A DNA stretch of 64,000 nt from Jatrophihabitans endophyticus (GCF_900129455.1 NZ_FQVU01000003.1:124001-188000), one strand, 5' to 3'; shown: positions 19,722-29,030, counted from the stretch's first letter. Program-made: numbers and translations. Notes: a model not told the origin generated them from the letters alone.

Positions 19722-20855
19722 ATGCGTGCACTCGTCTACCACGGCCCGAAGAACGTCGCGGTCGAGAACGTCCCCGACGCCCGGATCGAGAAGCCGACCG
19801 ACGCGCTCGTCAGGATCACCACGACCAACATCTGCGGCAGCGACCTGCACATGTACGAGGGGCGCACCGACGTCGAGGAGGGCAAGGTCCTCGGCCACGA
19901 GAACATGGGCGAGGTCATCGAGGTCGGCGACGGCGTCGACCGGGTGAAGGTCGGCGACGTGGTCGTCCTGCCCTTCAACATCGGCTGCGGCTTCTGCAAG
20001 AACTGCGAGAACGGCTACACCGGCTTCTGCCTGACCGCCAATCCCGGCAGCGCCGGCGCCGCCTACGGCTACGCGTCGATGGGTCCGTACAGCGGCGGCC
20101 AGGCCGAACTGCTGCGGGTGCCCTACGCCGACTGGAACGCGCTCGTCCTGCCCGAGGACGCCCGGGAGAAGGAGAAGGACTACGTCATGCTGTCCGACAT
20201 CCTGCCCACCGGCTACCACGGCACGGAGCTGGCGCGGGTCGGGATCGGCGAGTCCGTCGTCGTCTGGGGAGCCGGGCCGGTCGGCCTGATGGCCGCGATG
20301 TCGGCCGGCCTGCGCGGTGCCAACCAGGTCTTCGTCGTCGACCGGCAGCCCGACCGGCTGCGGCTCGCCGAGACGATCGGTGCGACGCCGATCGACGACA
20401 GCGCGGGGGACGCGGTGCAGCAGATCCTCGACGCCACCCGCGGCGAGGGGGCCGACAAGGGGGTCGAGGCGGTCGGCTACCAGGCCCACGACCACACCGG
20501 CGAGGAGCGCCCCGGGCTGACCGTCAACAGCCTGATCGAGGCCGTCCGCCCCACCGGGCGCATCGGCGTCGTCGGGGTGTTCGTCCCGGCGGATCCGAAC
20601 TCCGGCGACGACCTCGCGCAGGAGGGCAAGTTCGGCATGGACTTCGGCACGTTCTTCTTCAAGGGCCAGACCATGGGGACGGGTCAGGCGAACGTCAAGC
20701 AGTACAACCGCCAACTGCGCAACCTGATCCACCGCGACAAGCTCAACCCGGGGCTGATCGTGTCGCACGAGCTGGGCCTCGACGAGGCGGCGGAGGGCTA
20801 CCGCCGCTTCGACGACCGCGAGGACGGCTGGACGAAGGTGCTGCTGCACCCGTGA
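19722..20855 (+). CDS. Zinc-dependent alcohol dehydrogenase, glutathione-independent formaldehyde dehydrogenase type
   Basis: A 377-residue medium-chain dehydrogenase. The catalytic zinc ligands are in NICGSDLHMYEGR and GHENMG. The structural zinc loop is GCGFCKNCENGYTGFC, and the NAD-binding motif is WGAGPVGLMAA. The long insert and the segment VEAVGYQAHDH match glutathione-independent formaldehyde dehydrogenases, which oxidise formaldehyde to formate or dismutate aldehydes. AAGGAG precedes the ATG. It is probably expressed with the preceding ABM protein. The exact aldehyde is inferred from the family only. Confidence 0.9.
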   Translation: MRALVYHGPKNVAVENVPDARIEKPTDALVRITTTNICGSDLHMYEGRTDVEEGKVLGHENMGEVIEVGDGVDRVKVGDVVVLPFNIGCGFCKNCENGYTGFCLTANPGSAGAAYGYASMGPYSGGQAELLRVPYADWNALVLPEDAREKEKDYVMLSDILPTGYHGTELARVGIGESVVVWGAGPVGLMAAMSAGLRGANQVFVVDRQPDRLRLAETIGATPIDDSAGDAVQQILDATRGEGADKGVEAVGYQAHDHTGEERPGLTVNSLIEAVRPTGRIGVVGVFVPADPNSGDDLAQEGKFGMDFGTFFFKGQTMGTGQANVKQYNRQLRNLIHRDKLNPGLIVSHELGLDEAAEGYRRFDDREDGWTKVLLHP

Positions 20856-20872
20856 GTGGGTACAGCCCTGGC

Positions 20873-21025
20873 ATGAGCGAGGAGCGCACCGGCGGCACCG
20901 ACAGCACTGCCGACACCGGCTACAACGACGACACCGGCAAGGCCGACCCGCAGGTCAGCCCGAACAAGCCCGGAGACGATCCGCGTGAGGACGTCCCCGA
21001 CGAGAAGTCGCGCGTCCCGCGCTGA
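20873..21025 (+). CDS. Small acidic, disordered protein (50 aa)
   Basis: ATG 20873 opens a 51-codon frame ending in TGA at 21023. The product is almost all Asp, Glu, Gly, Thr, Pro and Lys, with no hydrophobic core, and ends DEKSRVPR. It begins 17 bp after the dehydrogenase, on the same strand. Such hydrophilic proteins are sometimes stress-related, but no function is claimed. A similar small hydrophilic gene is at 26877-27086. Confidence 0.55.
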   Translation: MSEERTGGTDSTADTGYNDDTGKADPQVSPNKPGDDPREDVPDEKSRVPR

Positions 21026-21078
21026 GCGCAGGCGGGCGTCGCACCACCCGGTGCGACGCCCGTCGGCGTTGGTCGGTG

Positions 21079-23334
21079 TCAGCTCGTCGCCGGCGCGAAG
21101 CGTCGCAGTCGCAGGCTGTTGCCGACGACGAAGACCGACGAGAACGCCATGGCCGCGCCCGCGATCATCGGATCGAGCAGTCCGGCCGCCGCCAGCGGGA
21201 TCGCCGCCACGTTGTAGCCGAAGGCCCAGCACAGGTTGCCCTTGATGATGCGCAGCGTGCGGCGGGCGAGCCGGATCGCGTCGGCCGCGACCCGCAGGTC
21301 ACCGCGCACGAGGGTGAGGTCGCTCGCCTCGATCGCGACATCGGTGCCGGTGCCCAGCGCGATGCCGAGATCGGCCTGGGCGAGCGCGGCCGCGTCGTTG
21401 ACGCCGTCGCCCACCATCGCGACGGTGCGGCCCTCGTGCTGCAGCGTCCTGATGGCGTCGACCTTGCCGGCGGGCAGGACGTCGGCGACGACGTCGTCGG
21501 CGTCGATCCCGACCTCGGCGGCGACGGACCGGGCGACGTCGGCGTTGTCACCGGTGAGCAGGACCGGTCGCAGGCCGAGCCCACGCAACCGCGCGACCGC
21601 CTCCGCCGAGGTGTCCTTGACGGTGTCGGCCACGGCCAGGACGCCGCGGGCCCGACCGTCCCAGCCGACGGCGACGGCGGTGCCGGTGCGGCGGGCGTCG
21701 CGCAGGGCCGCGACGAGGTCGTCGGGCAGCGGCATGCCGTGCTCGGCGAGCAGGTCGGGGCGTCCGACGAGCACCGGGTGGCCGGCCACCGTCCCGCGGA
21801 CGCCCGAGCCGGCGACGTTCGCGAAATCGCTCACGGTGGGCAGCTGCGTAGCGCGCGCCCGCGCGGCGTCGGCCACGGCGCGCGCGATCGGGTGCTCGGA
21901 CGCGTCCTCGAGCGCGCCGGCGACGCGCAGCACCTCGGCGGCGTCCTCGCCGTCGCCGGGCACGACCCCGGTCAGGCTCATCCGGCCCGTGGTGACCGTG
22001 CCGGTCTTGTCGAGGACGACGGTGTCGACGATCCGGGTCTGCTCCAGGACCTCGGGTCCCTTCACCACGATGCCGAGCTGCGCGCCGCGGCCGGTGCCCA
22101 CCAGCAGCGCCGTGGGGGTGGCCAGCCCGAGCGCGCAGGGGCAGGCGATGATGAGCACGGCGACCGACGCGGTGAAGGCGGCCGTGAAGCCGGCGCCGGC
22201 GAGCACCCACCCCGCGAGGGTGGCGACGGCTAGGGCGACGACGACCGGGACGAAGACCGCGGAGACGCGGTCGGCCAGCCGTTGCACGGCGGCCTTGCCG
22301 TTCTGCGCGTCCTCGACCAGCCGGGCCAGCTGCGCGAGCTGGGTGTCGGCACCGACCCGCGTGGCCCGGACGACGAGGCGGCCCGCGGCGTTGACGGTGG
22401 CGCCGGCGACCGGGTCGCCGGCGCCGACCTCGACCGGTACCGACTCGCCGGTGAGCAGGGCGGCGTCGACCGCCGAGCTGCCCTCGACGACGATGCCGTC
22501 GGTGGCGATCTTCTCGCCCGGGCGCACCACGAAGGTGTCGTCGACGGCCAGCTCGGCGACGGGCACCCGGACCTCGCGCCCGCCGCGCAGCACCGCGACG
22601 TCGCGTGCGCCGAGCTCGAGCAGGCTGCGCAGTGCGGCGCCGGCGCGGCGCTTAGAGCGCGCCTCGGCGTTCCGGCCGGCGAGCAGGAACGTGGTGACGC
22701 CGGCCGCGGCCTCGAGGTAGATCGTCCCGGCGCCGTCGGTGCGGGTGATGGTGAGGTCGAAACCGTGCGTCATGCCGTGCTCGCCCGCCGTCCCGAGGAA
22801 CAGCGCGTAGAGCGACCACGCGTAGGCGGCGAGCACGCCGAGGGAGACGAGGGTGTCCATGGTCGCCGCGCCGTGGCGCAGGTTCGTCCACGTCGCGCGG
22901 TGGAACGGCAGCGCACCCCAGACCACGACCGGCGAGGCGAGTGTGAGCGACAGCCACTGCCAGTCGTCGAACTGCAGCGCCGGCACCATCGCCATGGCCA
23001 CGACGGGGACGCTCAGCACGAGCGAGACGAACAGCCGCTGCCGCAACGCGTCCGCCGGGTCGACGGGCGAGCCGGGTGGGTCGACGGCGTCGGCCGTGAC
23101 CGGCACCGGGACCGTCGCCCCGTAGCCCGCCGCGGCGACGGTCGCGACGAGGTCGTCGGTGGTGACGTCGGCGCCGTGCTCGACCCGCGCCTTCTCGGTC
23201 GCGTAGTTCACGGTGGCGTGGACGCCGGGCACCTTGTTCAGCTTGCGCTCGATGCGGTTCGCGCACGACGCGCACGTCATCCCGGTGATGTCGAGCTCGA
23301 CGGATCCCGCGGCAGGGTCGGTACCGGTGGTCAT
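21079..23334 (-). CDS. copA: Copper-exporting P1B-type ATPase
   Basis: A 751-residue heavy-metal pump. The N-terminal metal-binding domain has GMTCASC. The membrane metal site is CPC in [13 protein letters not shown]. The phosphorylation site is DKTGTVT, the nucleotide-binding histidine is in SEHPIARAV, and the hinge is [10 protein letters not shown]. These mark a P1B-1 ATPase that expels Cu(I) from the cytoplasm. It follows copZ by seven bases in the csoR-copZ-copA operon, and export should be induced when copper binds CsoR. Confidence 0.96.
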   Translation of the reverse strand: MTTGTDPAAGSVELDITGMTCASCANRIERKLNKVPGVHATVNYATEKARVEHGADVTTDDLVATVAAAGYGATVPVPVTADAVDPPGSPVDPADALRQRLFVSLVLSVPVVAMAMVPALQFDDWQWLSLTLASPVVVWGALPFHRATWTNLRHGAATMDTLVSLGVLAAYAWSLYALFLGTAGEHGMTHGFDLTITRTDGAGTIYLEAAAGVTTFLLAGRNAEARSKRRAGAALRSLLELGARDVAVLRGGREVRVPVAELAVDDTFVVRPGEKIATDGIVVEGSSAVDAALLTGESVPVEVGAGDPVAGATVNAAGRLVVRATRVGADTQLAQLARLVEDAQNGKAAVQRLADRVSAVFVPVVVALAVATLAGWVLAGAGFTAAFTASVAVLIIACPCALGLATPTALLVGTGRGAQLGIVVKGPEVLEQTRIVDTVVLDKTGTVTTGRMSLTGVVPGDGEDAAEVLRVAGALEDASEHPIARAVADAARARATQLPTVSDFANVAGSGVRGTVAGHPVLVGRPDLLAEHGMPLPDDLVAALRDARRTGTAVAVGWDGRARGVLAVADTVKDTSAEAVARLRGLGLRPVLLTGDNADVARSVAAEVGIDADDVVADVLPAGKVDAIRTLQHEGRTVAMVGDGVNDAAALAQADLGIALGTGTDVAIEASDLTLVRGDLRVAADAIRLARRTLRIIKGNLCWAFGYNVAAIPLAAAGLLDPMIAGAAMAFSSVFVVGNSLRLRRFAPATS

Positions 23335-23341
23335 CGGGTGC

Positions 23342-23545
23342 TCACGCGAGCTGGTAGCCCGCCTCGTCGACGGCGCGGGCGACGTCGACGTCGGCCAGGG
23401 GAGCCTCGCTGGTCACGGTGACCGCGCCGGTCGCGAGGTCGACGTCGACGCCGGTGACGCCGGCGAGCTCGCCGACCTCTTCGCTCACCGAGGCGACGCA
23501 GTGCTCGCAGGTCATCCCGGTGACGGTGTACGTGGTGGTGGTCAT
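23342..23545 (-). CDS. copZ: Copper chaperone, heavy-metal-associated domain
   Basis: A 67-residue single HMA domain (ferredoxin-like beta-alpha-beta fold) with the metal-binding loop GMTCEHC near residue 10 and the closing DEAGYQL. It carries Cu(I) to the N-terminal domain of CopA, which is encoded immediately downstream. It lies between csoR and copA on the same strand, so it shares their control. Confidence 0.95.
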   Translation of the reverse strand: MTTTTYTVTGMTCEHCVASVSEEVGELAGVTGVDVDLATGAVTVTSEAPLADVDVARAVDEAGYQLA

Positions 23546-23579
23546 GTCGTCCTCTTCTGCAGGGGTGGGTGGCGTGGTG

Positions 23580-23876
23580 TCAGGACCGGACGAGCCGGGC
23601 GATGGCGTCGGACGCCTCGCGCAGCTTGGTCTCGGCCTCGGGGGAGTCGGCCCGGGCGGCGTCGAGGACGCAGTGGGCCATGTGCTCGTCCAGCAGGCCG
23701 AGCGCGACCGCCTGCAGCGCCTTGGTGACCGCGGAGACCTGGGTGAGGACGTCGATGCAGTACTTGTCCTCGGCGATCATCCGCTCGATGCCCTTCACCT
23801 GGCCCTCGATGCGACGCATCCGCTTGGCGTAGTCGTCCTTGCGTGCCGCGTAACCGGGCGTGGTGTGGCCGTCCAT
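23580..23876 (-). CDS. csoR: Copper-sensing transcriptional repressor
   Basis: A 98-residue all-helical repressor of the CsoR/RcnR family. The three Cu(I) ligands characteristic of true copper sensors are present: Cys40 in DKYCIDV, then His65 and Cys69 in DEHMAHC. An MRRIEGQVKGIERMI helix opens the domain. Copper binding releases DNA. It heads the leftward csoR-copZ-copA operon and has a matching operator just upstream. Confidence 0.96.
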   Translation of the reverse strand: MDGHTTPGYAARKDDYAKRMRRIEGQVKGIERMIAEDKYCIDVLTQVSAVTKALQAVALGLLDEHMAHCVLDAARADSPEAETKLREASDAIARLVRS

Positions 23877-23887
23877 GGCGGCTACTC

Positions 23888-23902
23888 TACCCCCCTAGGG
23901 TA
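23888..23902. promoter_or_regulatory. CsoR-type operator
   Basis: The imperfect palindrome TACCCCCCTAGGGTA, with TACCC and GGGTA ends and a GC-rich centre, lies 12 bp upstream of the csoR start and 22 bp upstream of the divergent DUF4396 gene. This form matches known CsoR operators, so both transcripts may be copper-controlled. Confidence 0.75.
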
Positions 23903-23923
23903 TCTGGACGGAGGCGGGTAGGC

Positions 23924-24511
23924 ATGACGGCGGGACACGACGAAGGTCCGGGCGGCGGATCGCACGCCGGCCACGGCGGGGCGGGCGTCTCGATGGCCGC
24001 GGCGGCGACCCTGCACTGCCTCACCGGCTGCGCGATCGGGGAGATCGTCGGCATGATGATCAGCGCGGGCGCGGGTCTCGGCAACGCCGCGTCGATCGTG
24101 GTCGCGGTCGCGCTCTCCTTCGTCTTCGGGTACACGCTCTCGTCGCTGCCGCTGCTGGCCGCGGGACTGCCGGTGCGGGCCGTGCTCGGTCTCGTCCTCG
24201 CCGCCGACACGCTGTCCATCGCGACGATGGAGGCGGTCGACAACACGGTGGAGGCGGTCGTGCCGGGCGCGCTGAACGCCATGCTCTCGGACGCGATCTT
24301 CTGGTGGAGCCTGCTGCTGTCGCTCGTCGTCGCCTATGCGGCGGCGTTCCCGGTGAATCGCTGGCTCCTGGCACGGGGCAAGGGACACGCCATCACGCAC
24401 GGCGCGGGCGCCGGCGCGCGACCGCGGCGCATCCCGGTTCCCGCCACGGCGACACTCGCGGTCGGGCTCGTCGCCCTGCTGCTGGGCGGTTGGCTGGGCG
24501 CGGCCGGCTGA
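23924..24511 (+). CDS. DUF4396 membrane protein
   Basis: About 195 residues from ATG 23924, which has GGAGGCGGG upstream. The soluble N-terminus is His/Gly-rich (GHDEGPGGGSHAGHGG), a plausible metal-binding tail. Four to five membrane helices follow, the first with LHCLTGCAIGEIVGMMI, where two Cys and two Met residues line up. DUF4396 has no settled function. It shares the short csoR gap with the CsoR-type operator, so a part in copper handling is a reasonable inference. Confidence 0.85.
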   Translation: MTAGHDEGPGGGSHAGHGGAGVSMAAAATLHCLTGCAIGEIVGMMISAGAGLGNAASIVVAVALSFVFGYTLSSLPLLAAGLPVRAVLGLVLAADTLSIATMEAVDNTVEAVVPGALNAMLSDAIFWWSLLLSLVVAYAAAFPVNRWLLARGKGHAITHGAGAGARPRRIPVPATATLAVGLVALLLGGWLGAAG

Positions 24512-24523
24512 GCGGCGAGCGAC

Positions 24524-25504
24524 CTACAGCTCGAACGCCGCGACGGCACCCGCGGTGAGGCTGCCGAGGTAGACCGTCCCGTCGTGCTCGACCGCCGACG
24601 TCACGAAACGGAAGTCGTCGTGGTCACCCTGCCGGTCGTGGACGATCTCGCCGTCCCACGAGAGCGCGAGCGCCCACACGGTCGGGCGGGGCGTGGGACG
24701 GGCCCGCTCGGGCAGCAGCCAGGTGAGCTGCCGCAGCACCCCGGGTAGCGGCAGCAACCGGTCGAGCAGCGGGTTGCGACCCGTCGGCAGCGAGACCCAG
24801 AGCAGACCGTCGCTGCCGAGCGCCATGTTGTCGGGGAACCCCGGCAGGTTGGCGATCAGCGGTTCGCTCGTGCCCGCCTTCGGGCCGGTGAGCCAGTACC
24901 GCGTGACGCAGTACCCGGCGGTCTGCGCCACGACGACGCTCGCCCGGTCGGGCGCCAGGACGACGCCGTTGGCGAAGTCGAGCCCGTCGAGCAGCGTGTC
25001 GAGGGTGCCGTCCGGGCGCAGTCGGAACAGCCGGCCGGTGCCCGAGTGCTCGAGCAGGTCGCCCAGGTAGTGCTCGAGGTCGTAGCGCCGGGTCGACGCG
25101 CTGAAGTAGATCGTCCCGTCGTCGTCGCGGGCGACGTTGCTGGCGAAGTTGAGCGCGACGCCGCCCACCTCGCCCACCAGCACCTCGACGTCGCCCGCGG
25201 GGCCGATGCGCAGCAGGCCGCGTCGACTGTCGCAGCACAGGATGCTGCCGTCCGGGCAGGGCTCGAGCCCGAGCGGGCGGCCACCGGTGTCGGCGACCGT
25301 CCGCCACTCGCCGGTGACCGGGTCGCCACGGAGCACGCGGCCGTCCGCGACGCCGGTGAGCAGCATGCCGTCGTGGTCGACCACGACGTCCTCGGGTCCG
25401 GGCGCGGGGAGCGGCAGCAGTCGCAGCGGCGGCAGCGGCACCTCGCTCGTCGTCCGCTTCGCTCGGGCGGAGGCGGTCGGGGGACTCCAGCGGCGGGGGC
25501 GCAC
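24524..25504 (-). CDS. SMP-30/strictosidine synthase-like beta-propeller protein
   Basis: A 326-residue six-bladed propeller pattern with repeated DGxL/DGxI strands (VDHDGMLLTGVADGRV, PDGSILCCDSRRGLL). The family hallmark region is NFASNVARDDDGTIYFSAST, followed by FANGVVLAPD and FPDNMALGSDGLLWVS. Relatives are lactonases or strictosidine-synthase-like hydrolases that bind calcium. The substrate is unknown. GTG 25504 has AGGA upstream; GTG 25441 is an alternative that would drop a poorly conserved basic N-terminus. Confidence 0.85.
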   Translation of the reverse strand: MRPRRWSPPTASARAKRTTSEVPLPPLRLLPLPAPGPEDVVVDHDGMLLTGVADGRVLRGDPVTGEWRTVADTGGRPLGLEPCPDGSILCCDSRRGLLRIGPAGDVEVLVGEVGGVALNFASNVARDDDGTIYFSASTRRYDLEHYLGDLLEHSGTGRLFRLRPDGTLDTLLDGLDFANGVVLAPDRASVVVAQTAGYCVTRYWLTGPKAGTSEPLIANLPGFPDNMALGSDGLLWVSLPTGRNPLLDRLLPLPGVLRQLTWLLPERARPTPRPTVWALALSWDGEIVHDRQGDHDDFRFVTSAVEHDGTVYLGSLTAGAVAAFEL

Positions 25505-25515
25505 CCCCCAGTCCT

Positions 25516-25567
25516 ACCGCTTTTGGCGGCAGAGCGCTTAATACTGCGCTCTGCCGCCAAAAGCGGT
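25516..25567. repeat. Perfect 22-bp inverted repeat
   Basis: The arms 25516-25537 and 25546-25567 are perfectly complementary around an eight-base AT-rich loop (TTAATACT). The right arm's last base is the first base of the stop codon complement of the neighbouring leftward gene. On that strand the hairpin starts immediately at the stop. There is no terminal U-run, so it may be a non-canonical terminator or a REP-like/MITE-like element. Confidence 0.9.
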
Positions 25568-26169
25568 CAGGTGACGTAGGTGGTCACCCGGACGTGCGAC
25601 GGCCGCCGCGGCGTCGAGCCGAATCCGAATCGCACCGGCGGGACGATCGGACGCAGCGGGCCCTGGTCGACGCCCTCCCACTCCACCTGCGCCGCGACCA
25701 CCGCGTGCTCGTCGAGGGCGCAGTAGCGCTCCTCGCGGCCGTTGCCGGCGGTGCCGATCGTGCGCACGCCGGGACGCAGCAGTCGCGCGAACGGGTTGAC
25801 CAGCAGGCACCAGCGGCGGCTGCGGGCGATGCGGCGCGGCACGAGCGCGAGCAACCGTCCGATCCCGGTGCGCGACCCGACCGCGAGCGTGAGGCGCAGC
25901 GACGCGCACGTCACCGTCCAGGTCGCGCCGTCGCGGACGAGCGTCGTCGCCTCGACCCGCACCTCGTCGAAGCCGTAGGTCTCGGCGATGAAGCGGCCGG
26001 TCTCCTCGCTCGGCGCGATCAGCACCCGGCGGCCGTCCGCGTGCTCGACCATCAGGTCGGTGATCGGGCCGAACGGGGTGTCGGTCCAGGCGCCGAGGAC
26101 GACGCGGGTGCCCGTCGCCGTCCCGACGCCACTGATCGTGCCGTCGAAGCGGCCGCCGGTGACGGTCAC
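25567..26169 (-). CDS. Conserved protein of unknown function, thiE-coupled
   Basis: About 200 residues. The GTG at 26169 overlaps the thiE stop (GTGA), so it is translationally coupled. It reads as mainly beta: [22 protein letters not shown], then a middle [24 protein letters not shown] and a C-terminal [12 protein letters not shown]. No catalytic motif is recognised. Similar proteins in actinomycetes are annotated only as hypothetical. Its stop codon abuts the 22-bp inverted repeat. Confidence 0.75.
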   Translation of the reverse strand: MTVTGGRFDGTISGVGTATGTRVVLGAWTDTPFGPITDLMVEHADGRRVLIAPSEETGRFIAETYGFDEVRVEATTLVRDGATWTVTCASLRLTLAVGSRTGIGRLLALVPRRIARSRRWCLLVNPFARLLRPGVRTIGTAGNGREERYCALDEHAVVAAQVEWEGVDQGPLRPIVPPVRFGFGSTPRRPSHVRVTTYVT

Positions 26170-26852
26170 ACCGTCGACGCGCTGGGGCCGGGCAGCGGGT
26201 GAGCGCGCAACCGCTCGCTGAACGCGCGGGCGACGGCTCCCGGATCGGCGGCCTCGGTCAGCGCGCGCACCACCACCGCGCGACGCGCGCCCCGCGCGAT
26301 CACCTCGTCGAGCCGGTCGATCGTCTCGATGCCGCCGATGGCGAACCACGGCCGGTCGTCCTGCTCGGCGGTCGCGTGCGTCAGCAGCTGCGGTCCGGCA
26401 GCGGGGCGGCCCGGCTTGGTCGGGGTGACCCACGTCGGCCCGCAGCAGTAGTAGGCGACGCCGTCCTCGGTCCGGGCCGCGTCGGCCTGGTCGGGGGAGT
26501 GGGTGGATCGGCCGACGAGCACGTCGGCCCCCACGATCTCGCGGGCGATCGGGACGGGCAGATCGTCCTGGCCCAGATGCAGGACGTCGGCGTCGGCGGC
26601 GCGCGCGACGTCGGCACGGTCGTTCACGGCCAACAGCGCCCCGTGCCGGCGAACCGCGATCGCCATGATCTCGAGGGCGGCGATCTCCTCGCGCGCCTCG
26701 AGCCCCTTCTCACGCAGCTGGACGACGTCCACGCCGTGACCGAGCACCGCGTCGAGGAAGTCGGTCAGGTCGCCCTGCCGCCGCCGGGAGTCGACGCAGA
26801 GGTAGAGGCGTGCGTCGGCGAGTCGCGCCGCGCGGGGGGACACCGGGGTCAC
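26166..26852 (-). CDS. thiE: Thiamine-phosphate synthase
   Basis: A 228-residue TIM-barrel enzyme that joins hydroxymethylpyrimidine diphosphate and thiazole phosphate to make thiamine phosphate. Motifs visible are [45 protein letters not shown] and the closing FAIGGI. It starts at GTG 26852. No other thiamine genes and no clear riboswitch are nearby; the 24-bp upstream gap is too short for one. A coupled gene of unknown function follows. Confidence 0.94.
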   Translation of the reverse strand: MTPVSPRAARLADARLYLCVDSRRRQGDLTDFLDAVLGHGVDVVQLREKGLEAREEIAALEIMAIAVRRHGALLAVNDRADVARAADADVLHLGQDDLPVPIAREIVGADVLVGRSTHSPDQADAARTEDGVAYYCCGPTWVTPTKPGRPAAGPQLLTHATAEQDDRPWFAIGGIETIDRLDEVIARGARRAVVVRALTEAADPGAVARAFSERLRAHPLPGPSASTV

Positions 26853-26876
26853 CCCGGCGAACCTACGCGAGCCCCG

Positions 26877-27086
26877 TCAACCCTGTGCGCGGCGCTCCGC
26901 GCCCGTCTCCTCGGCGTAGCCGACGTCCTGGCCCGCCGTTCGTCCGACGTACTCGCCCTTCGGTGTGCTGCCCGTCGTGCTGCCCTGGTCGGGCTTGTCG
27001 GCGTCGGGCACGCCCCCGGTGTCGCGACTGTCGACGCGGGCCTCGTCCTCGTCGACGTCCGGCTCGGGCCTGCTGTGCTTCCCCAT
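26877..27086 (-). CDS. Small hydrophilic protein (69 aa)
   Basis: The frame from ATG 27086 gives a 69-residue product, MGKHSRPEPDVDEDEARVD followed by Gly/Thr/Asp-rich sequence. It has no hydrophobic core, so it is probably disordered. It lies 24 bp upstream of thiE on the same strand. Its composition resembles the 50-residue frame at 20873-21025, although the sequences do not align well. Function unknown. Confidence 0.6.
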   Translation of the reverse strand: MGKHSRPEPDVDEDEARVDSRDTGGVPDADKPDQGSTTGSTPKGEYVGRTAGQDVGYAEETGAERRAQG

Positions 27087-27181
27087 GGCAGCGATCTACC
27101 CGTCCGGACGGCTCACGTCTCCCTCCGCGCCGGAACCCGGCCGACTCGTGGGCGGGTCGCAGAACTGGGTAGGACGAAGAC

Positions 27182-27649
27182 ATGACCACGACCGACACCG
27201 CAGTGATCGTCCACCGCACCATCGACGCCTCGGCCAAGGACCTCTTCGACGTCCTGTCGAATCCCGAGCGTCACGCCGAGCTCGACGGCTCGGGCTTCGT
27301 GCGCAGCGACGAGAAGACCGACCGGATCACCGCCGTCGGGCAGGTGTTCCGGATGAACATGTCGGGCCCGCACATGGGCGGGGACTACCAGACCGACAAC
27401 ACCGTCACCGGATACGTGAAGGACAAGCTCCTCGCCTGGCAGACGGCACCCGCCGGGAACGAGCCGGCCGGGTGGGAGTGGGTATGGGAGCTCGCCCCGC
27501 AGGGGCCGGGATCCACGGACGTCACCCTGACCTACGACTGGGGCAAGGTCACCGACAAGGACGTGCTGCGCAAGGTCTCCTTCCCGCTCGTCTCCGAGCA
27601 CCAGCTGCAGCAGACGCTCGAACATCTGACCGAAGCCGTCGGCCGCTGA
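27182..27649 (+). CDS. SRPBCC (START/Bet v1-like) family protein
   Basis: A 155-residue helix-grip fold protein. It has the usual order of an opening strand and helix (VIVHRTIDASAKDLFDVLSNPERHAELDG), a central curved sheet with WEWVWEL and VTLTYDW, and a long C-terminal helix (SEHQLQQTLEHLTEAV). Such proteins bind hydrophobic ligands or act as polyketide cyclase-like or export-related proteins. No ligand is evident. It stands alone, 51 bp before the sulfotransferase. Confidence 0.85.
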   Translation: MTTTDTAVIVHRTIDASAKDLFDVLSNPERHAELDGSGFVRSDEKTDRITAVGQVFRMNMSGPHMGGDYQTDNTVTGYVKDKLLAWQTAPAGNEPAGWEWVWELAPQGPGSTDVTLTYDWGKVTDKDVLRKVSFPLVSEHQLQQTLEHLTEAVGR

Positions 27650-27699
27650 GCGGAGGGGCGCGGAGCGGGTCACAGCGGGGTGCGATAGACAGGGCGACG

Positions 27700-28677
27700 A
27701 TGAGCGACCGACCGATCTTCATCGTGGGGTGCCCCAGGTCGGGCACCACGCTGTTGAGCACCATGCTGCATGCCCATCCGCGTATCGCCATCCCGCCCGA
27801 GACCCGGTTCCTGCTGCCCGCCTATCACGACCGCGCCGAGTTCGGCGATCTGACCGAACGGGCCAACCGGCGCCGACTGGCCAAGCGCATCACCGGCAAG
27901 GGATCGAAGTTCCGCGACCTGGGCCTGGACAAGAAGCGGACGATCAAGCGGATCGTGAACGGTCCGCCGACCCTGGGCTCGGCCGCGGGCATCGTCTGGC
28001 GCGAGTTCGCGCGAAGTCGCGGCAAGGTGCGCTGGGGGGAGAAGCGGCCGGCGTACTGGCGCGAGATGGACGTCGTGCTGCGGCTCTTCCCCGACGCGCA
28101 GATCGTCCACCTGGTCCGGGACGGCCGGGCCTGCGTGTCCTCGCTCAACCAGGTCGAGTGGTGGGGGCGCGGGTCGCTGGGCTCGATGACCACCTGGGCG
28201 CTCGCCGACCAGCAGCTGCGCCGGCTGGGACGACGGCTTCCCGACGGCGCATACCACTACCTGCGCTACGAGGACCTGCTCGCCGACCCGGTGACCCAGT
28301 TGAGCGCGGTGTGCGGTTTCCTGGGCGAGGACTTCGACGAGGCGATGCTCGATCGCACCCGGTCGGCGGCGGACATCGTGCCCACCCGCAAGACCTGGCA
28401 CGACCGGGTCCGCGGCCAGCTCGACCCGACCCGCATCGAGGCCTGGCGTACCGCGTTGACGCCGCAGGAGATCGGCCTGTTCGAGTACGTCGCCGGACGC
28501 GCGCTCCGCGCGAACGGGTACGAGCCGAGCGGGATCGGCGAGCGGCCGAGCCCACTGGCCGTCGCGCGGTACACGCAGCAGTACGTGGCGCGGCGGGTGG
28601 CCATCACCAAGCGCCGCGCCGACGACGCCGTGCAACGGCGGCGCGAGCAGGTGCCGCTCGCCGACCTCGGTCGTTGA
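27700..28677 (+). CDS. Sulfotransferase
   Basis: A 325-residue enzyme with the 5'-phosphosulfate-binding loop GCPRSGTTLLSTML at residues 10-23. The 3'-phosphate-binding region is HLVRDGRACVSSLNQ and the core contains YLRYEDLLADP. This is the Stf-type pattern: it transfers a sulfuryl group from PAPS to a hydroxyl, often on a lipid or carbohydrate. The acceptor is unknown. Its stop overlaps the next gene by one base. Confidence 0.92.
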   Translation: MSDRPIFIVGCPRSGTTLLSTMLHAHPRIAIPPETRFLLPAYHDRAEFGDLTERANRRRLAKRITGKGSKFRDLGLDKKRTIKRIVNGPPTLGSAAGIVWREFARSRGKVRWGEKRPAYWREMDVVLRLFPDAQIVHLVRDGRACVSSLNQVEWWGRGSLGSMTTWALADQQLRRLGRRLPDGAYHYLRYEDLLADPVTQLSAVCGFLGEDFDEAMLDRTRSAADIVPTRKTWHDRVRGQLDPTRIEAWRTALTPQEIGLFEYVAGRALRANGYEPSGIGERPSPLAVARYTQQYVARRVAITKRRADDAVQRRREQVPLADLGR

Positions 28678-29030
28678 TGCCCCGGCGGCCGGCCGACGGG
28701 AACGGGACGGAGCCGGACCCGCGTTTCCTGCTCGCCAACGAACGGACCTTCCTCGCCTGGATCCGCACCGCGCTCGCGGTCCTCGCCGCCGCCGTCGGCG
28801 TGGTCCATTTCGTCCCCGGCACGCACCTGACCGCCCTACGCACCGTGCTGGCGGTCGGGCTGGCGATCCTGGGAGCCGTGCTCGCGATCGGTGTCCACGC
28901 CCGGCACCGGGCCGTCGAACGTGCCCTTCGTGCCGGCGAGCCGCTGCCACGCTCCCGGCTGGTGGCGCTGCTGTCGGTCGTCGTGGCGGTGTCCGGCGTG
29001 CTGGTGGTCGTCCTCGTCCTCGCGAACTGA
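28677..29030 (+). CDS. DUF202 (YidH-like) membrane protein
   Basis: A 117-residue protein starting at ATG 28677 inside the sulfotransferase stop (TGATG). The DUF202 signature RFLLANERTFLAWIRTALA is near residue 20, followed by three helices (AVLAAAVGVVHFV, TVLAVGLAILGAVLAIG, LLSVVVAVSGVLVVVLVLA). The function of the family is not settled. Coupling to the sulfotransferase suggests co-expression but no clear joint role. Confidence 0.88.
   Translation: MPRRPADGNGTEPDPRFLLANERTFLAWIRTALAVLAAAVGVVHFVPGTHLTALRTVLAVGLAILGAVLAIGVHARHRAVERALRAGEPLPRSRLVALLSVVVAVSGVLVVVLVLAN

Noticed and set aside
26800-26876. TPP riboswitch upstream of thiE
   Set aside because: The gap to the preceding gene is only 24 bp, too short for the aptamer, and no CUGAGA-type core is seen.
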